A stretch of 51,025 nucleotides of DNA from Sulfuritalea sp. (GCA_021738105.1 JAIPCS010000004.1:1-51025); one strand, 5' to 3'; shown: positions 9,986 to 18,746, numbered from the stretch's first letter. The notes: a model not told the origin generated them from the sequence alone. Numbers and translations: made by a program.

Positions 9986-10016
9986 GCGCCAAAAGTCGGC
10001 GCTGGTGATACGGCGC
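9986..10016 (-). repeat. Dispersed repeat copy just after purL
   Basis: Read on the minus strand this is GCCGTATCAC followed by CAGCGCCGACTTTT, then GGCGC. It begins four bases after the purL stop codon, before the purL terminator. GCGCC and GGCGC within it can form a 5-bp stem. Confidence 0.6.
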
Positions 10017-10024
10017 CCGGTAAT

Positions 10025-10056
10025 GAAAAACGGGAGCCGAAGCTCCCGTTTTTATC
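10025..10056. terminator. Bidirectional terminator between purL and the repeat-protein gene
   Basis: AAAACGGGAGC (from 10025) pairs with GCTCCCGTTTT (to 10053) around the tetraloop CGAA, flanked by A-run and T-run. It can stop purL transcripts on the plus strand and the convergent repeat-protein gene on the minus strand. Confidence 0.85.
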
Positions 10057-10073
10057 TGAACCCAAGCCCCGGA

Positions 10074-10769
10074 TTAGCTCGCGCAACTCGTACCGCAGGC
10101 GGGGGCGGATGGAATGGGCGTTGCCACTACAACGATCGCCGCGGCGACAACCGGGGTTGCAGCCTGAACAGCTTCGTTGGAAGCCGTAATCAGGGCATTG
10201 GCCTGGGTGGCAGCGGCTAGCGCCGGAGCGGCCGCCTGGACACCGGGATCGGCCGCGACCTGGGCAGACGTTAATGCGGCCTGCCCGGCGACCTGTGGGG
10301 CAGCAGCCATTACACCCGGATTGGAAGCGATCGCGGAGGACGACGCGGCAATTTGCGCCGCTACCGCTGGGGCGGCAGCCATTACGCCAGGGTTGGAAGC
10401 GATCGCGGAGGAAGTCGCGGCAACTTGCGCCGCTACCGCTGGGGAAGCGGCCATCACTGCAGGCCTGCTGGCGACGGCCGACGCTGCTTGCGCGCCGGCC
10501 GCGGCGGCAGCGGGGTTAGTCGCCACGACGAAGCTGGCGGCACGAGCGACCAGGCCAGCCAAGGCTCCGGCTCGCGCGGCATTGCCTGCAGAAAGGGTGT
10601 TAATCGCCGCTTCGATCTGGGCTGCATTGCCCGACAGCAGTGCCGCGCGCAACGCCGGCGGCAGGGCGTTGACGTCAGCCTGCGTGGCCGCAGCCTGCTG
10701 GGCGCTGGAAACCAGGGGAACGGCGGTGAGGGCGATCAGGGCGGCGGTGAGGAACGGGCGGAGTTTCAT
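10074..10769 (-). CDS. Exported Ala-rich protein with 24-residue tandem repeats
   Basis: Function not recognised. The 231-residue product starts with a clear signal peptide (MKLRPFLTAALIALTAVPLV, cleavage probably after SSA in VSSAQQ). Residues about 25-80 are an Ala/Leu-rich helical segment. About residues 95-215 consist of four full and one shortened 24-residue repeats; the best-kept units share NPGVMAAAP followed by AAQIAASSSAIAS, and the register gives Ala/Val every few positions. The repeats are visible as a 72-base period in the DNA. The C-terminus ends in ACGTSCAS with two cysteines that could form a disulfide. More than a third of residues are Ala. It may be a periplasmic or surface-associated structural protein; this is inference. 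Convergent with purL, and downstream on the same strand from a parvulin isomerase gene. Confidence 0.7.
   Translation of the reverse strand: MKLRPFLTAALIALTAVPLVSSAQQAAATQADVNALPPALRAALLSGNAAQIEAAINTLSAGNAARAGALAGLVARAASFVVATNPAAAAAGAQAASAVASRPAVMAASPAVAAQVAATSSAIASNPGVMAAAPAVAAQIAASSSAIASNPGVMAAAPQVAGQAALTSAQVAADPGVQAAAPALAAATQANALITASNEAVQAATPVVAAAIVVVATPIPSAPACGTSCAS
10140..10485 (-). repeat. 72-bp coding tandem repeats
   Basis: About five imperfect direct repeats with a 72-base period inside the Ala-rich exported protein gene. The middle two units, around 10319-10390 and 10391-10462, are nearly identical over most of their length, including GGAAGCGATCGCGGAGGA, suggesting recent duplication or gene-internal conversion. 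Confidence 0.75.
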
Positions 10770-10850
10770 GGTGGTTTCCCTTCGGAAAATGTTCGGGAGC
10801 GGCTGGGTGCGGCTATGTATTCGGGGTGGAACGCCTTCGTGCGCGTGAGC

Positions 10851-11666
10851 TTACTCCACCTTGGCCTTGGCACGCAAGTCGTCAATATGCTGTTGCACCA
10901 CACGTTGCGTCAGTTGTTGCCCGATCTGGCCTTTGGCCTGCTGATCCAGCGGAGGTAGCTGGAATGGGCGCGTGTCGTCGAGTTGTATGACATGCCAGCC
11001 AAAATCGCTCTTCACCGGCGCATCAGTGAATTTGCCTTTTTCCAGTTTGACCATGGCCGCCGAGAAAGGTGGAACGAAAGAGCCCGGTTTGGCCCAGTCG
11101 AGATCGCCACCGCGATCCTTGGAGCCCGGATCCTTGGATTCCTTGGCCAAATCTACGAACTTCTCACCCTTTTTCAGCCTGGCGATGATGGCTTTGGCTT
11201 CGTCTTCCTTCTCAAGCAGGATATGGCGCACCCGGTATTCCTTGTCGCCCATTTTCGCCGCGATCTGATCGTACTCCTTCTTGATCATGTCCTCGGTCAC
11301 CGGGTGGTTCTTGACGTAATCGTTGAGGTAGGCGCCGATCAGTACACCCTGACGGGCCAGATCGATCTGACCGCGAACCTCGGTCTGCTTGTCGAACCCT
11401 TTCTTGATGGCTTCCTGCGTCAGAACTTCACGGCGAACGAGTTCTTCCTTGACATTCTTGCGCAACTCCGGAGAGTCGGGCTGGCCCTTGGCGGCCTGAC
11501 CGGCGATCAGCACTTCGGCGCGGATGCTGGGCACGGCCTTGCCATTGACGGTGACAAACGTCGCCGACGAGGTGGCCTTGTCGGCCTTTTTCTGGGCAAA
11601 TGCGGGGGCAGCGCTTACCGACATGGCGAAGGCAAGCAGGAGGGCATGGCGAAGGGTGCGGTTCAT
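10851..11666 (-). CDS. Periplasmic parvulin-type peptidyl-prolyl isomerase
   Basis: A 271-residue exported PpiC/SurA-like chaperone. Start at 11666 gives a signal peptide (MNRTLRHALLLAFAMSVSAA, cleavage near PAFAQ); an in-frame extension upstream would spoil it. After a SurA-N-like helical segment (residues about 60-130) comes the parvulin domain from EYRVRHILLEKEDEAKAII through FVDLAKESKDPGSKDRGGDLDW and DFGWHVIQLDD, which carries the family's substrate-site residues. The Lys-rich helical tail ends KAKVE. It should help outer-membrane or exported proteins fold. It lies upstream of the Ala-rich repeat protein gene and downstream of bolA on the same strand; whether the repeat protein is its client is speculation. 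Confidence 0.9.
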   Translation of the reverse strand: MNRTLRHALLLAFAMSVSAAPAFAQKKADKATSSATFVTVNGKAVPSIRAEVLIAGQAAKGQPDSPELRKNVKEELVRREVLTQEAIKKGFDKQTEVRGQIDLARQGVLIGAYLNDYVKNHPVTEDMIKKEYDQIAAKMGDKEYRVRHILLEKEDEAKAIIARLKKGEKFVDLAKESKDPGSKDRGGDLDWAKPGSFVPPFSAAMVKLEKGKFTDAPVKSDFGWHVIQLDDTRPFQLPPLDQQAKGQIGQQLTQRVVQQHIDDLRAKAKVE

Positions 11667-11706
11667 CTCGGTTCCTGTGTTGGCTGGAGTGGTGATGCGA
11701 AAGGGA

Positions 11707-11970
11707 TCAGTCTTCTTCCGGAGTTTTTGCAATAATGCTCAAGGCATGAATCTCCCGCGTCATCAGCGGGCCGAGGGCATCATACACCAGGCGATGACGC
11801 TCCATGGTGCGACAGCCGGCGAAACGCGGCGAGACGATGTGCAGGCGATAATGTCCGCCGCCGCTTCTGGCACCGGCATGCCCGGCATGCTTGGCCGAGT
11901 CGTCGATGATCTCGATATTGAGTGGTTCGAGCGCCGCCAGGCTGGCGCGCATGGATTCGATCACGCTCAT
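11707..11970 (-). CDS. bolA: BolA family protein
   Basis: An 87-residue BolA-like protein, a small cytoplasmic partner of monothiol glutaredoxins linked to iron-sulfur handling and to morphology/stress control. Seen: the N-terminal [31 protein letters not shown], the central [34 protein letters not shown] (a class II-like KH fold with the conserved RHR), and [15 protein letters not shown]. Its first codons overlap the stop of the yciI-like gene by 4 bases, so the two are co-translated. Confidence 0.92.
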   Translation of the reverse strand: MSVIESMRASLAALEPLNIEIIDDSAKHAGHAGARSGGGHYRLHIVSPRFAGCRTMERHRLVYDALGPLMTREIHALSIIAKTPEED

Positions 11971-12272
11971 GCTTTTGGCAGCGCCTGTTTGAAAGGCCGT
12001 ACCGTGACGCGGGCGTATACCCCGGCCGCCACATAGGGGTCGGCATCGGCCCAGGCCTGGGCGGCTGCCAGCGATTCGAATTCGGCGACGATCAGGCTGC
12101 CGGAAAAACCCGCCGGTCCGGGATCAGGGCTGTCGATGGCTGGAAACGGGCCGGCCAGCACCATGCGCCCGGCGGCTTCCAGTTCAAGCAGGCGCGCCAG
12201 ATGGTCGGGCCGGCTGGCAAGGCGTTTTTCAAGGCTGTTTGGCACGTCTTCACCGACGATGGAGTAGAGCAT
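11967..12272 (-). CDS. YciI family protein
   Basis: A 101-residue YciI-like protein of the dimeric alpha/beta-barrel fold. Seen: [24 protein letters not shown] with the family's conserved His-Asp region, [32 protein letters not shown], and the Ala/Trp-rich [24 protein letters not shown]. The biochemical role of YciI proteins is mostly unknown. It sits between yciB and bolA, an arrangement common in Betaproteobacteria, and overlaps bolA by 4 bases. Confidence 0.9.
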   Translation of the reverse strand: MLYSIVGEDVPNSLEKRLASRPDHLARLLELEAAGRMVLAGPFPAIDSPDPGPAGFSGSLIVAEFESLAAAQAWADADPYVAAGVYARVTVRPFKQALPKA

Positions 12273-12327
12273 CAGAGTTTCTCCGGGGCAGGTTTCAGTT
12301 GGCAGAACGAACCGCCATCAGGAGGAT

Positions 12328-12900
12328 TCATCCTTTTCCCTGCGTGGGTGGCTGGGACGATGCTTCGACAGTGTCCTCGGGAAGGTATTTGGCCAGCACG
12401 ACGCCCTGGATGATGATGAAGGCAAACATCAGTCCCATGCCGCCGAAAAGTTTGAAACTGACCCAGGTGTCGGTGCTGTAGTTGAACGCAACGTAAAGGT
12501 TCACGACGCCCATGACCGCAAAAAAGCCGATCCAGGCGTAGTTGAGCCGGTTCCAGAGCGCGTCGGGCAGCTCCAGTTGCTTGGCAAGCATGGCGGTGAT
12601 CAGGTTTTTGCCGAAAAACCGGGCCGAGACAAACAGGCTGGTTGCGAACAGCCAGTACAACACGGTCGGCTTCCATTTTATGAAGGTTTCGTCATGCAGG
12701 ATCAGGGTTGCACCGCCAAAAACGGTGACCAGCGCGAGACTGACCCAGAGCATGGTGTCCACCTTGCCGTGGCGGTACCAGACCCAGCCGATTTGCAGCG
12801 CGGTCGCTGTGATGACGACGACGGTGGCGACATAGATGTCGAACACCTTGAAGGCGATAAAGAAAAGGATGACCGGAAAGAGGTCGAAGAGAAATTTCAT
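12328..12900 (-). CDS. yciB: Septation protein A (YciB), inner-membrane
   Basis: A 190-residue polytopic membrane protein of the YciB/IspZ family, needed for normal cell division and envelope integrity. Seen: [30 protein letters not shown] at the start, the [32 protein letters not shown] block, the conserved [17 protein letters not shown], and [24 protein letters not shown]. About five membrane segments are apparent. First member after msrB in a minus-strand cluster with yciI, bolA and the parvulin gene. Confidence 0.95.
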   Translation of the reverse strand: MKFLFDLFPVILFFIAFKVFDIYVATVVVITATALQIGWVWYRHGKVDTMLWVSLALVTVFGGATLILHDETFIKWKPTVLYWLFATSLFVSARFFGKNLITAMLAKQLELPDALWNRLNYAWIGFFAVMGVVNLYVAFNYSTDTWVSFKLFGGMGLMFAFIIIQGVVLAKYLPEDTVEASSQPPTQGKG

Positions 12901-12951
12901 GAAGTGGATTATAAGGCGGCAGCCGGGTGCTAATCGAGTGCAGCGAGCAAA

Positions 12952-13392
12952 TCAGTCGATCCCTTCTTCGGGAAGGGGGGTGGGGGTCGGCTCGTCAGCG
13001 GCAAAATTCAGCGACGCTGAATTTATGCAATAGCGCTGTCCGGTCGGGGCCGGGCCATCCGGAAAAACATGACCGAGGTGAGATCCGCAGTTGCTGCAAA
13101 TGACTTCGGTACGGACCATCAAATGGCTGTAATCGGCGATTTCGGTAACGCCTTCTCCGGCCACGGGCGCCGTGAAACTGGGCCAGCCGCAGCCGGAATC
13201 GAACTTGGTGGCGGAGTCGAACAGGGGTTCGCCGCAACCGATACAGCGATAAGTGCCGGTATCCTTGGAATCCCAGTACTTGCCGCTGAAAGCGCGTTCG
13301 GTTCCCTTCAGGCGGGCGACCTGATACTGCATGGGCGTGAGCTGCTCGCGCCATTCGGCGTCGGTCTTGCTGATCTTTGGTTTGTGGCTCAT
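12952..13392 (-). CDS. msrB: Peptide-methionine (R)-S-oxide reductase
   Basis: Repairs methionine-R-sulfoxide in proteins using thioredoxin. The 146-residue chain carries all hallmarks: zinc cysteines at 50/53 (RCIGCG) and 99/102 (CSNCG), the probable resolving Cys68 in SGCGWPSF, and catalytic Cys122 in [12 protein letters not shown]. The C-terminal [14 protein letters not shown] tail is low complexity. No signal peptide, so cytoplasmic. Divergent from dadA with an 80-base gap. Confidence 0.96.
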   Translation of the reverse strand: MSHKPKISKTDAEWREQLTPMQYQVARLKGTERAFSGKYWDSKDTGTYRCIGCGEPLFDSATKFDSGCGWPSFTAPVAGEGVTEIADYSHLMVRTEVICSNCGSHLGHVFPDGPAPTGQRYCINSASLNFAADEPTPTPLPEEGID

Positions 13393-13418
13393 TGCTACCT
13401 CCAGGGCCTGACTATAAT
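13392..13418 (+). promoter_or_regulatory. Candidate dadA promoter
   Basis: TATAAT (13413-13418) preceded by TTGCTA (13392-13397) with a 15-base spacer, in the gap between divergent msrB and dadA. The -10 box is perfect, the -35 box matches four of six bases and the spacer is short. Confidence 0.35.
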
Positions 13419-13472
13419 CTGCCCGATGGAAACTCAGAGTCGGTCGCCCCTTAAAAAGTTCAGGTTTAACCT

Positions 13473-14726
13473 ATGCGGGTGACGGTTCTAGGCGCCGGTG
13501 TAGTTGGCGTAACAAGTGCCTGGTACCTGGCTGCGGAGGGGCACGAGGTTACGGTTATTGATCGGCAGCCGCTGCCGGCGCAGGAAACCAGTTTTGCCAA
13601 CGGCGGCCAGATTTCGGTAAGCCACGCCGAACCCTGGGCCAATCCGCGGGCACCCCTGACGGCACTGAAATGGCTGGGGCACGAGGACGCACCCTTGTTG
13701 TGGCGCCTGCGCGCCGATCCGGCGCAATGGGCCTGGGGCCTGCGTTTCCTGCGCGAATGTACCGCCTCGCGGGCGCGGGCCAATGTCGGGGCCATCGTAC
13801 GTCTGGGCCTGTCCAGCCGCAGCGCCCTCCAATCCTTGCGGCAGGAACTGGCTCTGGAGTATGACCATCTGCAACGCGGCATCCTGCATTTCTATACCGA
13901 TACTCGCGAATTCGAGCACGCGCTGCCGCAAGCCGAACTGATGCGCGAGTTCGGCTGCGACCGGAGGCCGAAATCGGCAGCGGAATGCCTTGCCATCGAA
14001 CCTGCGCTGTCCGGTTCGCGGGTGCCGGTGGTGGGCGGCACCTACACCGCCGGCGACGAATCCGGCGACGCTCGGCGATTTACCGCCGCGCTGGCGCAGC
14101 GAGCTGCGGAACGGGGCGTCAACTTCCGTTTTGGCGAAACCGTAACCGAACTGCAGCGTGACGAAAAGGGCTTTGCCGGCGTGCGATTGGCATCGGGACA
14201 ACAGCTCGATGCCGATCTGACCGTGCTGGCTCTCGGCAGTTATTCGCCGCTGCTGTTGCGGGCGCTCGGCGTGCGCCTGCCGGTGTATCCCGCCAAGGGC
14301 TATTCGGCAACGCTGACCCTGCCGGATGGCGCGCCAGCGCCGGTGGTCAGCCTTACGGATGACGGCCACAAAATCGTCATTTCGCGTCTGGGCCAGACTT
14401 TGCGCGTGGCCGGCACGGCCGAATTCAATGGTTACGACACCTCGCTCAACACCGCCCGCTGTGCGGCACTGCTGCGCCGGATTGGCGAAATTTTTCCGGC
14501 GCTGGCCGAGATCGATGAAGTCGACTACTGGGCAGGGCTGCGACCCGCCACGCCGGGCAACGTACCGCTGATTGGCGACATGGAACATACCGGCTTGCGC
14601 GGTCTTTGGCTCAATACCGGTCACGGCACCCTGGGCTGGACCCTGGCCTGCGGCTCCGCGCGTCTGCTCGCCGACCTGATTGCCGGTCGGGATCCGGGGC
14701 TGGACGCGACGCCATATCGGTTTTGA
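13473..14726 (+). CDS. dadA: D-amino acid dehydrogenase, small subunit type
   Basis: FAD-dependent oxidation of D-amino acids (D-alanine above all) to keto acids, membrane-associated and feeding electrons to quinones. The 417-residue length fits. Seen: the N-terminal dinucleotide fold VTVLGAGVVGVTSAWYLAAEG with the acidic VIDRQ end of strand 2; FANGGQISVSHAEPWANP, a DadA signature; LGVRLPVYPAKGYSATL; and the C-terminal YWAGLRPATPGNVPLIG followed by LWLNTGHGTLGWTLACGSA. Start ATG at 13473 is directly before the FAD motif. Apparently monocistronic. Confidence 0.93.
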   Translation: MRVTVLGAGVVGVTSAWYLAAEGHEVTVIDRQPLPAQETSFANGGQISVSHAEPWANPRAPLTALKWLGHEDAPLLWRLRADPAQWAWGLRFLRECTASRARANVGAIVRLGLSSRSALQSLRQELALEYDHLQRGILHFYTDTREFEHALPQAELMREFGCDRRPKSAAECLAIEPALSGSRVPVVGGTYTAGDESGDARRFTAALAQRAAERGVNFRFGETVTELQRDEKGFAGVRLASGQQLDADLTVLALGSYSPLLLRALGVRLPVYPAKGYSATLTLPDGAPAPVVSLTDDGHKIVISRLGQTLRVAGTAEFNGYDTSLNTARCAALLRRIGEIFPALAEIDEVDYWAGLRPATPGNVPLIGDMEHTGLRGLWLNTGHGTLGWTLACGSARLLADLIAGRDPGLDATPYRF

Positions 14727-14813
14727 TCGCTGAATTTTGAATTCGGTGGAGGTGAAACCTCAGCGCGCATCGGCCTATGCACATCGGCCTAACCGCATAC
14801 CGGCCTGAAAGTC

Positions 14814-14840
14814 GCCGTATTGCCAGCGCCGACTTTTTCT
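14814..14840 (+). repeat. Dispersed repeat copy, intergenic after dadA
   Basis: GCCGTATTGC then CAGCGCCGACTTTTT, one of the fullest copies of the repeat. It lies in the 173-base gap between the convergent dadA and DUF2863 genes, which otherwise shows two CATCGGCCTA direct repeats (about 14768-14790). Confidence 0.65.
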
Positions 14841-14899
14841 CGCTACCTGGGCGCGCAGCGCATTGCACGGTGCACGGGGTCGTCAGCTTTTGTGCGTGA

Positions 14900-16072
14900 T
14901 CAGTGCAAGTGCCGGGGCAGGGCTTCCGCCTGATCTTCCGGCAGTTCGGCATGCACCGGTTCGCCTTCGGGGTTTGGATACAGCGGCGCACCGCAGTCGT
15001 CGCAAAACTCCAGAGGAAAACGCTGGTCGAGCATCAGAACATTGCTTACGCCGGCTTCGCGCAACGCGGCTTCAATTTGTGCCGGGGCTTCGTGATTTTC
15101 ATCTTCGTTGTCCAGCAGCGGCCAGACCACGCCGTGAACCACATCGCTATTCCCGCGCTGGGTGAAGCCGACACGATATTCCTCGAGCTGGCGGTCGTGG
15201 AAGGCCGCGACTACGGCACGCAACTCACCGACCGGTTGGTTGAGCATGGTTTGCAAAAAGGCAACGGCAGCGCGCAGCGACCAGGGTCGCGAAGCGCGAT
15301 CTGCATCCCGAATCGCGGCGTGGTATGCCAGCACTGGCTGGAACTCTACTGCACAGACAGGCAGCAACGGACGCATGGCATCGCCGCCCTGCTGTGTCCA
15401 TTGACGGAAAGCGTCCGTCGGATCCGTCTCGTCTTCCTGCCAGCGAAACATGGCCGAACCTCGCGGTGCGGCTACTGCACCCAGCAGGTAGCGGGTGTCG
15501 GAGAGGAAGTTCATGGTTTCCTGAAGTTGCGCCGGGTCGATTTTCAGATTGCGGCCATGAACGGCGGCTGTCGCCAGCTTGCTCTTCAGGGCAGCCGTTT
15601 CGACGTAGTTTTGCGGCAACTGATCAGGACTGTAGAGCATATCGCACAGGCCGAGCTTGGCTTCGGACGCCAGAATGTGAGCCTGCAAATGGACCCGGAT
15701 TGCCTCGAGTTGGGCACCGGGGATCACACCCGAGGGAATCTGGAATCGCGACCAGGCCAGCAGGGGGACCGCGATCATGACGACGTCTGGCTCGTTGTCA
15801 GTTGCTGCACGCTGAGTCTCGGCGCAGGACTCGATCATGTCTGCCAGTTCGTCATAAGCGCGCGAGCCGTTGTTGTACAACTGGTCAAGCACATTGACCA
15901 GGGGCTCTTCGTCTTTTTCGGCGAGCATGCGATCGATGTGAGCGGCAAGACGGACTTCCCAGAAGGCATCTTCAATGCGGTTGGACGACTGGCTAAGTCG
16001 CGTCGCCAACCGCGCGATGAGTTCGGAATCCGGCGTCTGCCGGGAGCGGCGCGGAGTGCGGTTGCGTTTCAT
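14900..16072 (-). CDS. DUF2863 family protein
   Basis: A 390-residue protein of the betaproteobacterial DUF2863 family; no function is established. Seen: basic start MKRNRTPRRSRQTPDSELIARLA, an acidic-helical region DRMLAEKDEEPLVNVLDQLYNNGSRAYDEL, VMIAVPLLAWSRFQIPSGVIPG, DTRYLLGAVAAPRGSAMFRWQE, and a C-terminal EFCDDCGAPLYPNPEGEPVHAEL in which CxxCG resembles half of a zinc ribbon. No signal peptide or membrane helix. The start at 16072 was chosen because the 117 codons upstream in frame are antisense to the DUF47 gene and are not protein-like. Divergent from the phosphate-uptake pair, 127 bases apart. Confidence 0.85.
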   Translation of the reverse strand: MKRNRTPRRSRQTPDSELIARLATRLSQSSNRIEDAFWEVRLAAHIDRMLAEKDEEPLVNVLDQLYNNGSRAYDELADMIESCAETQRAATDNEPDVVMIAVPLLAWSRFQIPSGVIPGAQLEAIRVHLQAHILASEAKLGLCDMLYSPDQLPQNYVETAALKSKLATAAVHGRNLKIDPAQLQETMNFLSDTRYLLGAVAAPRGSAMFRWQEDETDPTDAFRQWTQQGGDAMRPLLPVCAVEFQPVLAYHAAIRDADRASRPWSLRAAVAFLQTMLNQPVGELRAVVAAFHDRQLEEYRVGFTQRGNSDVVHGVVWPLLDNEDENHEAPAQIEAALREAGVSNVLMLDQRFPLEFCDDCGAPLYPNPEGEPVHAELPEDQAEALPRHLH

Positions 16073-16199
16073 GATGGGATTGGGAGCGACGGGGAAACCG
16101 GCATCTATGACGAGAGAGGATTCTACCAGCCGCAGGAATACCGGACCTTCGCAGCGAACTGATACACTCCGCGTGTTTTTTAGCCAGCGGCGGTATCCA

Positions 16200-16838
16200 A
16201 TGTTCTCCCGATTGATGCCCAAGGAAGTCAAATTCTTTGACTTGTTCAACGCCCATGCCGAACTGATCGTCAATGGCGGACGAGAATTGGTAATTCTGGT
16301 CGACGAGCTGGAGAAGGGGCCCGACGTGCTGGCCCGGCACGCGCAAACCATCGATGAAATAGAGCGTTCGGCCGACCGGATCACGCACGAAACCATTGCG
16401 CTGCTGCATACCACCTTCAACACGCCGCTGGATCGCGACGAGATCCATCAGTTGATCATGCGTCTGGACGATATCCTTGATTTGATACAGGATTTTGCCG
16501 AAGCGATGTATCTTTATGATATACGCAAACTGACGCCGGAAGCGAGGCAACTGGCTGACATCGTTGCTTCGGGTTGCGAGCGGGTGAAATCGGCTGTTGC
16601 CCTGCTGCACAAGATGGACAATGCGCCGGCAATGCTCAAGCTTTGTCGCGAAATCGATCAGCTCGAGTCGGACGCCGATCGTGTCATGCGCACCGGTATC
16701 ACCAAGCTGTTTCGCGATGAGCAGGACGTCCGTCATTTGATCAAGATGAAAGGTATCTACGAACTGCTTGAATCGGTCACCGATCGTTCGGCGGATGTGG
16801 CCAATATCATCGAGGGCATCATCCTTGCCAACTCCTGA
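16200..16838 (+). CDS. DUF47/PhoU-like Pit accessory protein
   Basis: A 212-residue all-helical protein of the DUF47 (PhoU-related) family, encoded directly before a Pit phosphate transporter and thought to regulate it. Seen: MFSRLMPKEVKFFDLFNAHAELIVNGGREL, the PhoU-like metal-site motifs EIERSADRITHET and QLESDADRVMRTG, and MRLDDILDLIQDFAEAMYLYDI. The start at 16200 matches the family N-terminus; the frame is open further upstream but that part is antisense to the DUF2863 gene. The pit start lies 9 bases after its stop, so the two form an operon. Confidence 0.92.
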   Translation: MFSRLMPKEVKFFDLFNAHAELIVNGGRELVILVDELEKGPDVLARHAQTIDEIERSADRITHETIALLHTTFNTPLDRDEIHQLIMRLDDILDLIQDFAEAMYLYDIRKLTPEARQLADIVASGCERVKSAVALLHKMDNAPAMLKLCREIDQLESDADRVMRTGITKLFRDEQDVRHLIKMKGIYELLESVTDRSADVANIIEGIILANS

Positions 16839-16847
16839 GCGATCGAC

Positions 16848-17855
16848 GTGCAATCGATCGAAATGAGTCTGACGGTGGTGGTGGTGCTGGTGATTCTGGC
16901 ACTGCTGTTCGATTTCATGAACGGTTTTCACGACGCGGCAAATTCCATCGCTACTGTGGTGTCCACAGGAGTCTTGAAGCCGCATCATGCGGTCGCCTGG
17001 GCCGCGTTTTTCAACGTTGCCGCCATTGCGGTATTCCATCTCAAGGTGGCCGCGACCATCGGCAAGGGCACCATTGATCCGGCGATCGTGGATCACTATG
17101 TGGTTTTCGGAGCACTGATCGGCGCCATCGCGTGGAATGTCATCACCTGGTATTACGGAATTCCTTCAAGCTCGTCACATGCCCTGATCGGGGGGCTGGC
17201 TGGTGCTGCTATTGCGAAATCAGGTACCGGTTCGCTGGTCTGGTCCGGTATCGGCAAGGTGATGGCTTTTATCCTGGTCGCACCGATGCTCGGTTTTCTT
17301 TTCGGCGGTACGCTGATGGTTGCCGTGGCGTGGATGGCCAATCGAAGTACTCCACGAAGAGTGGACAAGAGCTTTCGTCGTTGGCAACTCGTATCCGCAG
17401 CCCTCTATAGCCTTGGTCATGGCGGCAATGACGCACAAAAAACCATCGGCATCATCTGGATGCTGCTGATCGCCGCCGGCATATCGCAGAGCGGTGAATC
17501 AATACCGATGTGGGTGGTGTTCGCCTGTTACGCGGCGATGGGTTTGGGTACCTTGTTCGGCGGCTGGCGCATTGTCAAAACCATGGGCCAGCGCATCACC
17601 AAGTTGCGTCCTGTAGGTGGTTTCTGTGCCGAAACCGGGGGCGCCATTACACTTTTCCTGGCCACCAGCTTCGGCATTCCCGTGTCCACCACGCATACCA
17701 TCACTGGAGCCATTGTCGGTGTCGGTACCGCCAAGGGCGCCAGCAAGGTTCGTTGGGGTATTGCCGGCGGTATTGTCTGGGCCTGGATTCTCACCATCCC
17801 GGCAAGCGCGCTGATTGCCGCTGGCGCCTGGTGGCTGGGGCGCTTTTTATTGTGA
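16848..17855 (+). CDS. pit: Low-affinity inorganic phosphate transporter, Pit family
   Basis: Proton-coupled uptake of metal-phosphate across the inner membrane. 335 residues, about ten membrane segments. The two PiT signature repeats are present: FDFMNGFHDAANSIATVV near residue 20 and SLGHGGNDAQKTIGIIWM near residue 190; GIPSSSSHALIGGLAGAA and GIPVSTTHTITGAIVGVG are the paired half-repeats. The GTG at 16848 is used here; ATG at 16863 (MSLTVVVVL) is an almost equally good start. Operon with the DUF47 gene. Confidence 0.93.
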   Translation: MQSIEMSLTVVVVLVILALLFDFMNGFHDAANSIATVVSTGVLKPHHAVAWAAFFNVAAIAVFHLKVAATIGKGTIDPAIVDHYVVFGALIGAIAWNVITWYYGIPSSSSHALIGGLAGAAIAKSGTGSLVWSGIGKVMAFILVAPMLGFLFGGTLMVAVAWMANRSTPRRVDKSFRRWQLVSAALYSLGHGGNDAQKTIGIIWMLLIAAGISQSGESIPMWVVFACYAAMGLGTLFGGWRIVKTMGQRITKLRPVGGFCAETGGAITLFLATSFGIPVSTTHTITGAIVGVGTAKGASKVRWGIAGGIVWAWILTIPASALIAAGAWWLGRFLL

Positions 17856-17861
17856 GCCGAC

Positions 17862-18746
17862 ATGAATAGCCGCATTCCGCCCGGTCCGGCGGCCTTCGGG
17901 CTGATGGTCTTGCTGTGCGCTGCCTGGGGTATGCAACAAGTGGCGATCAAGATCGCCGCAGCAGAAATCAGTCCGATTCTGCAGGCCGGGCTGCGCTCGG
18001 GCGGAGCCGCCTTGCTGGTTTTCGTCTGGGCGCGCTGGCGCGGTATTCCTTTGTTCGGAAACGATCTGTCGCTGCGTCCCGGATTGCTCGCCGGCCTGTT
18101 GTTCGGGCTCGAATTTCTCTTTATTTTCGTCGGGGTCGATCACACCACCGTGTCGCGCATGGTGGTGTTTCTCTATACCGCGCCGTGCTTTACCGTGCTG
18201 GGCTTGCACTTCTTTGTGCCGGGTGAACACATGGGGTCGCGGCAATGGGCTGGCGTACTGCTGGCGTTTGGGGGCCTGGTGCTGGCATTTGTGGACAAGG
18301 CCGCCGGCGGCAGCTTTCTGGGCGATGCCTTTGGCGTGCTGGCGGCACTTTTCTGGGCGGCAACCACCGTGTTGATACGTGCCACCCGACTGGCAGGGGT
18401 GACGGCGACCAAGGTCTTGCTGTATCAATTGGTCGTCTCGGCCGCGATGATGTTTCCGTTGTCCTGGCTGATCGAGGGCAAGGGAATTGCCGTTCTGTCA
18501 GCGCCGACTTTCTGGGCCATGGCCTATCAGGTCGTCATCGTTGCCTTCATCAGCTATCTGGCGTGGTTCTGGCTATTGACTCGCTATCTTGCCGGCAGGC
18601 TGCTGGTGTTCTCTTTCCTGACGCCGTTGTTTGGTGTCCTGTTCGGTATGTTGATGATGGGAGATCAGCCCAGTTTGCACTTCATCGTCGCAGCGGCAAT
18701 GGTCGTAGGCGGCATTGTGCTGGTGAATATGCCGGTGCGTCGATGA
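17862..18746 (+). CDS. DMT-superfamily (EamA) transporter
   Basis: A 294-residue inner-membrane exporter-like protein with ten predicted helices made of two EamA halves: FGLMVLLCAAWGMQQVAIKIAA begins the first and LGDAFGVLAALFWAATTVLIRAT the second. The substrate is unknown; relatives export amino acids or metabolites. Its stop overlaps the azlC start by 4 bases, and it follows pit by 6 bases, so it may be co-transcribed with both. A copy of the dispersed repeat is read in frame as AVLSAPTF (18488-18514). Confidence 0.88.
   Translation: MNSRIPPGPAAFGLMVLLCAAWGMQQVAIKIAAAEISPILQAGLRSGGAALLVFVWARWRGIPLFGNDLSLRPGLLAGLLFGLEFLFIFVGVDHTTVSRMVVFLYTAPCFTVLGLHFFVPGEHMGSRQWAGVLLAFGGLVLAFVDKAAGGSFLGDAFGVLAALFWAATTVLIRATRLAGVTATKVLLYQLVVSAAMMFPLSWLIEGKGIAVLSAPTFWAMAYQVVIVAFISYLAWFWLLTRYLAGRLLVFSFLTPLFGVLFGMLMMGDQPSLHFIVAAAMVVGGIVLVNMPVRR
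18488..18514 (+). repeat. Dispersed repeat copy inside DMT transporter gene
   Basis: GCCGTTCTGT followed by CAGCGCCGACTTT, translated as AVLSAPTF in a loop between two membrane segments of the transporter. Confidence 0.55.

Noticed and set aside
18245..18742. Upstream extension of the azlC frame
   Set aside because: It overlaps the DMT transporter gene in another frame; AzlC similarity starts at the ATG at 18743.
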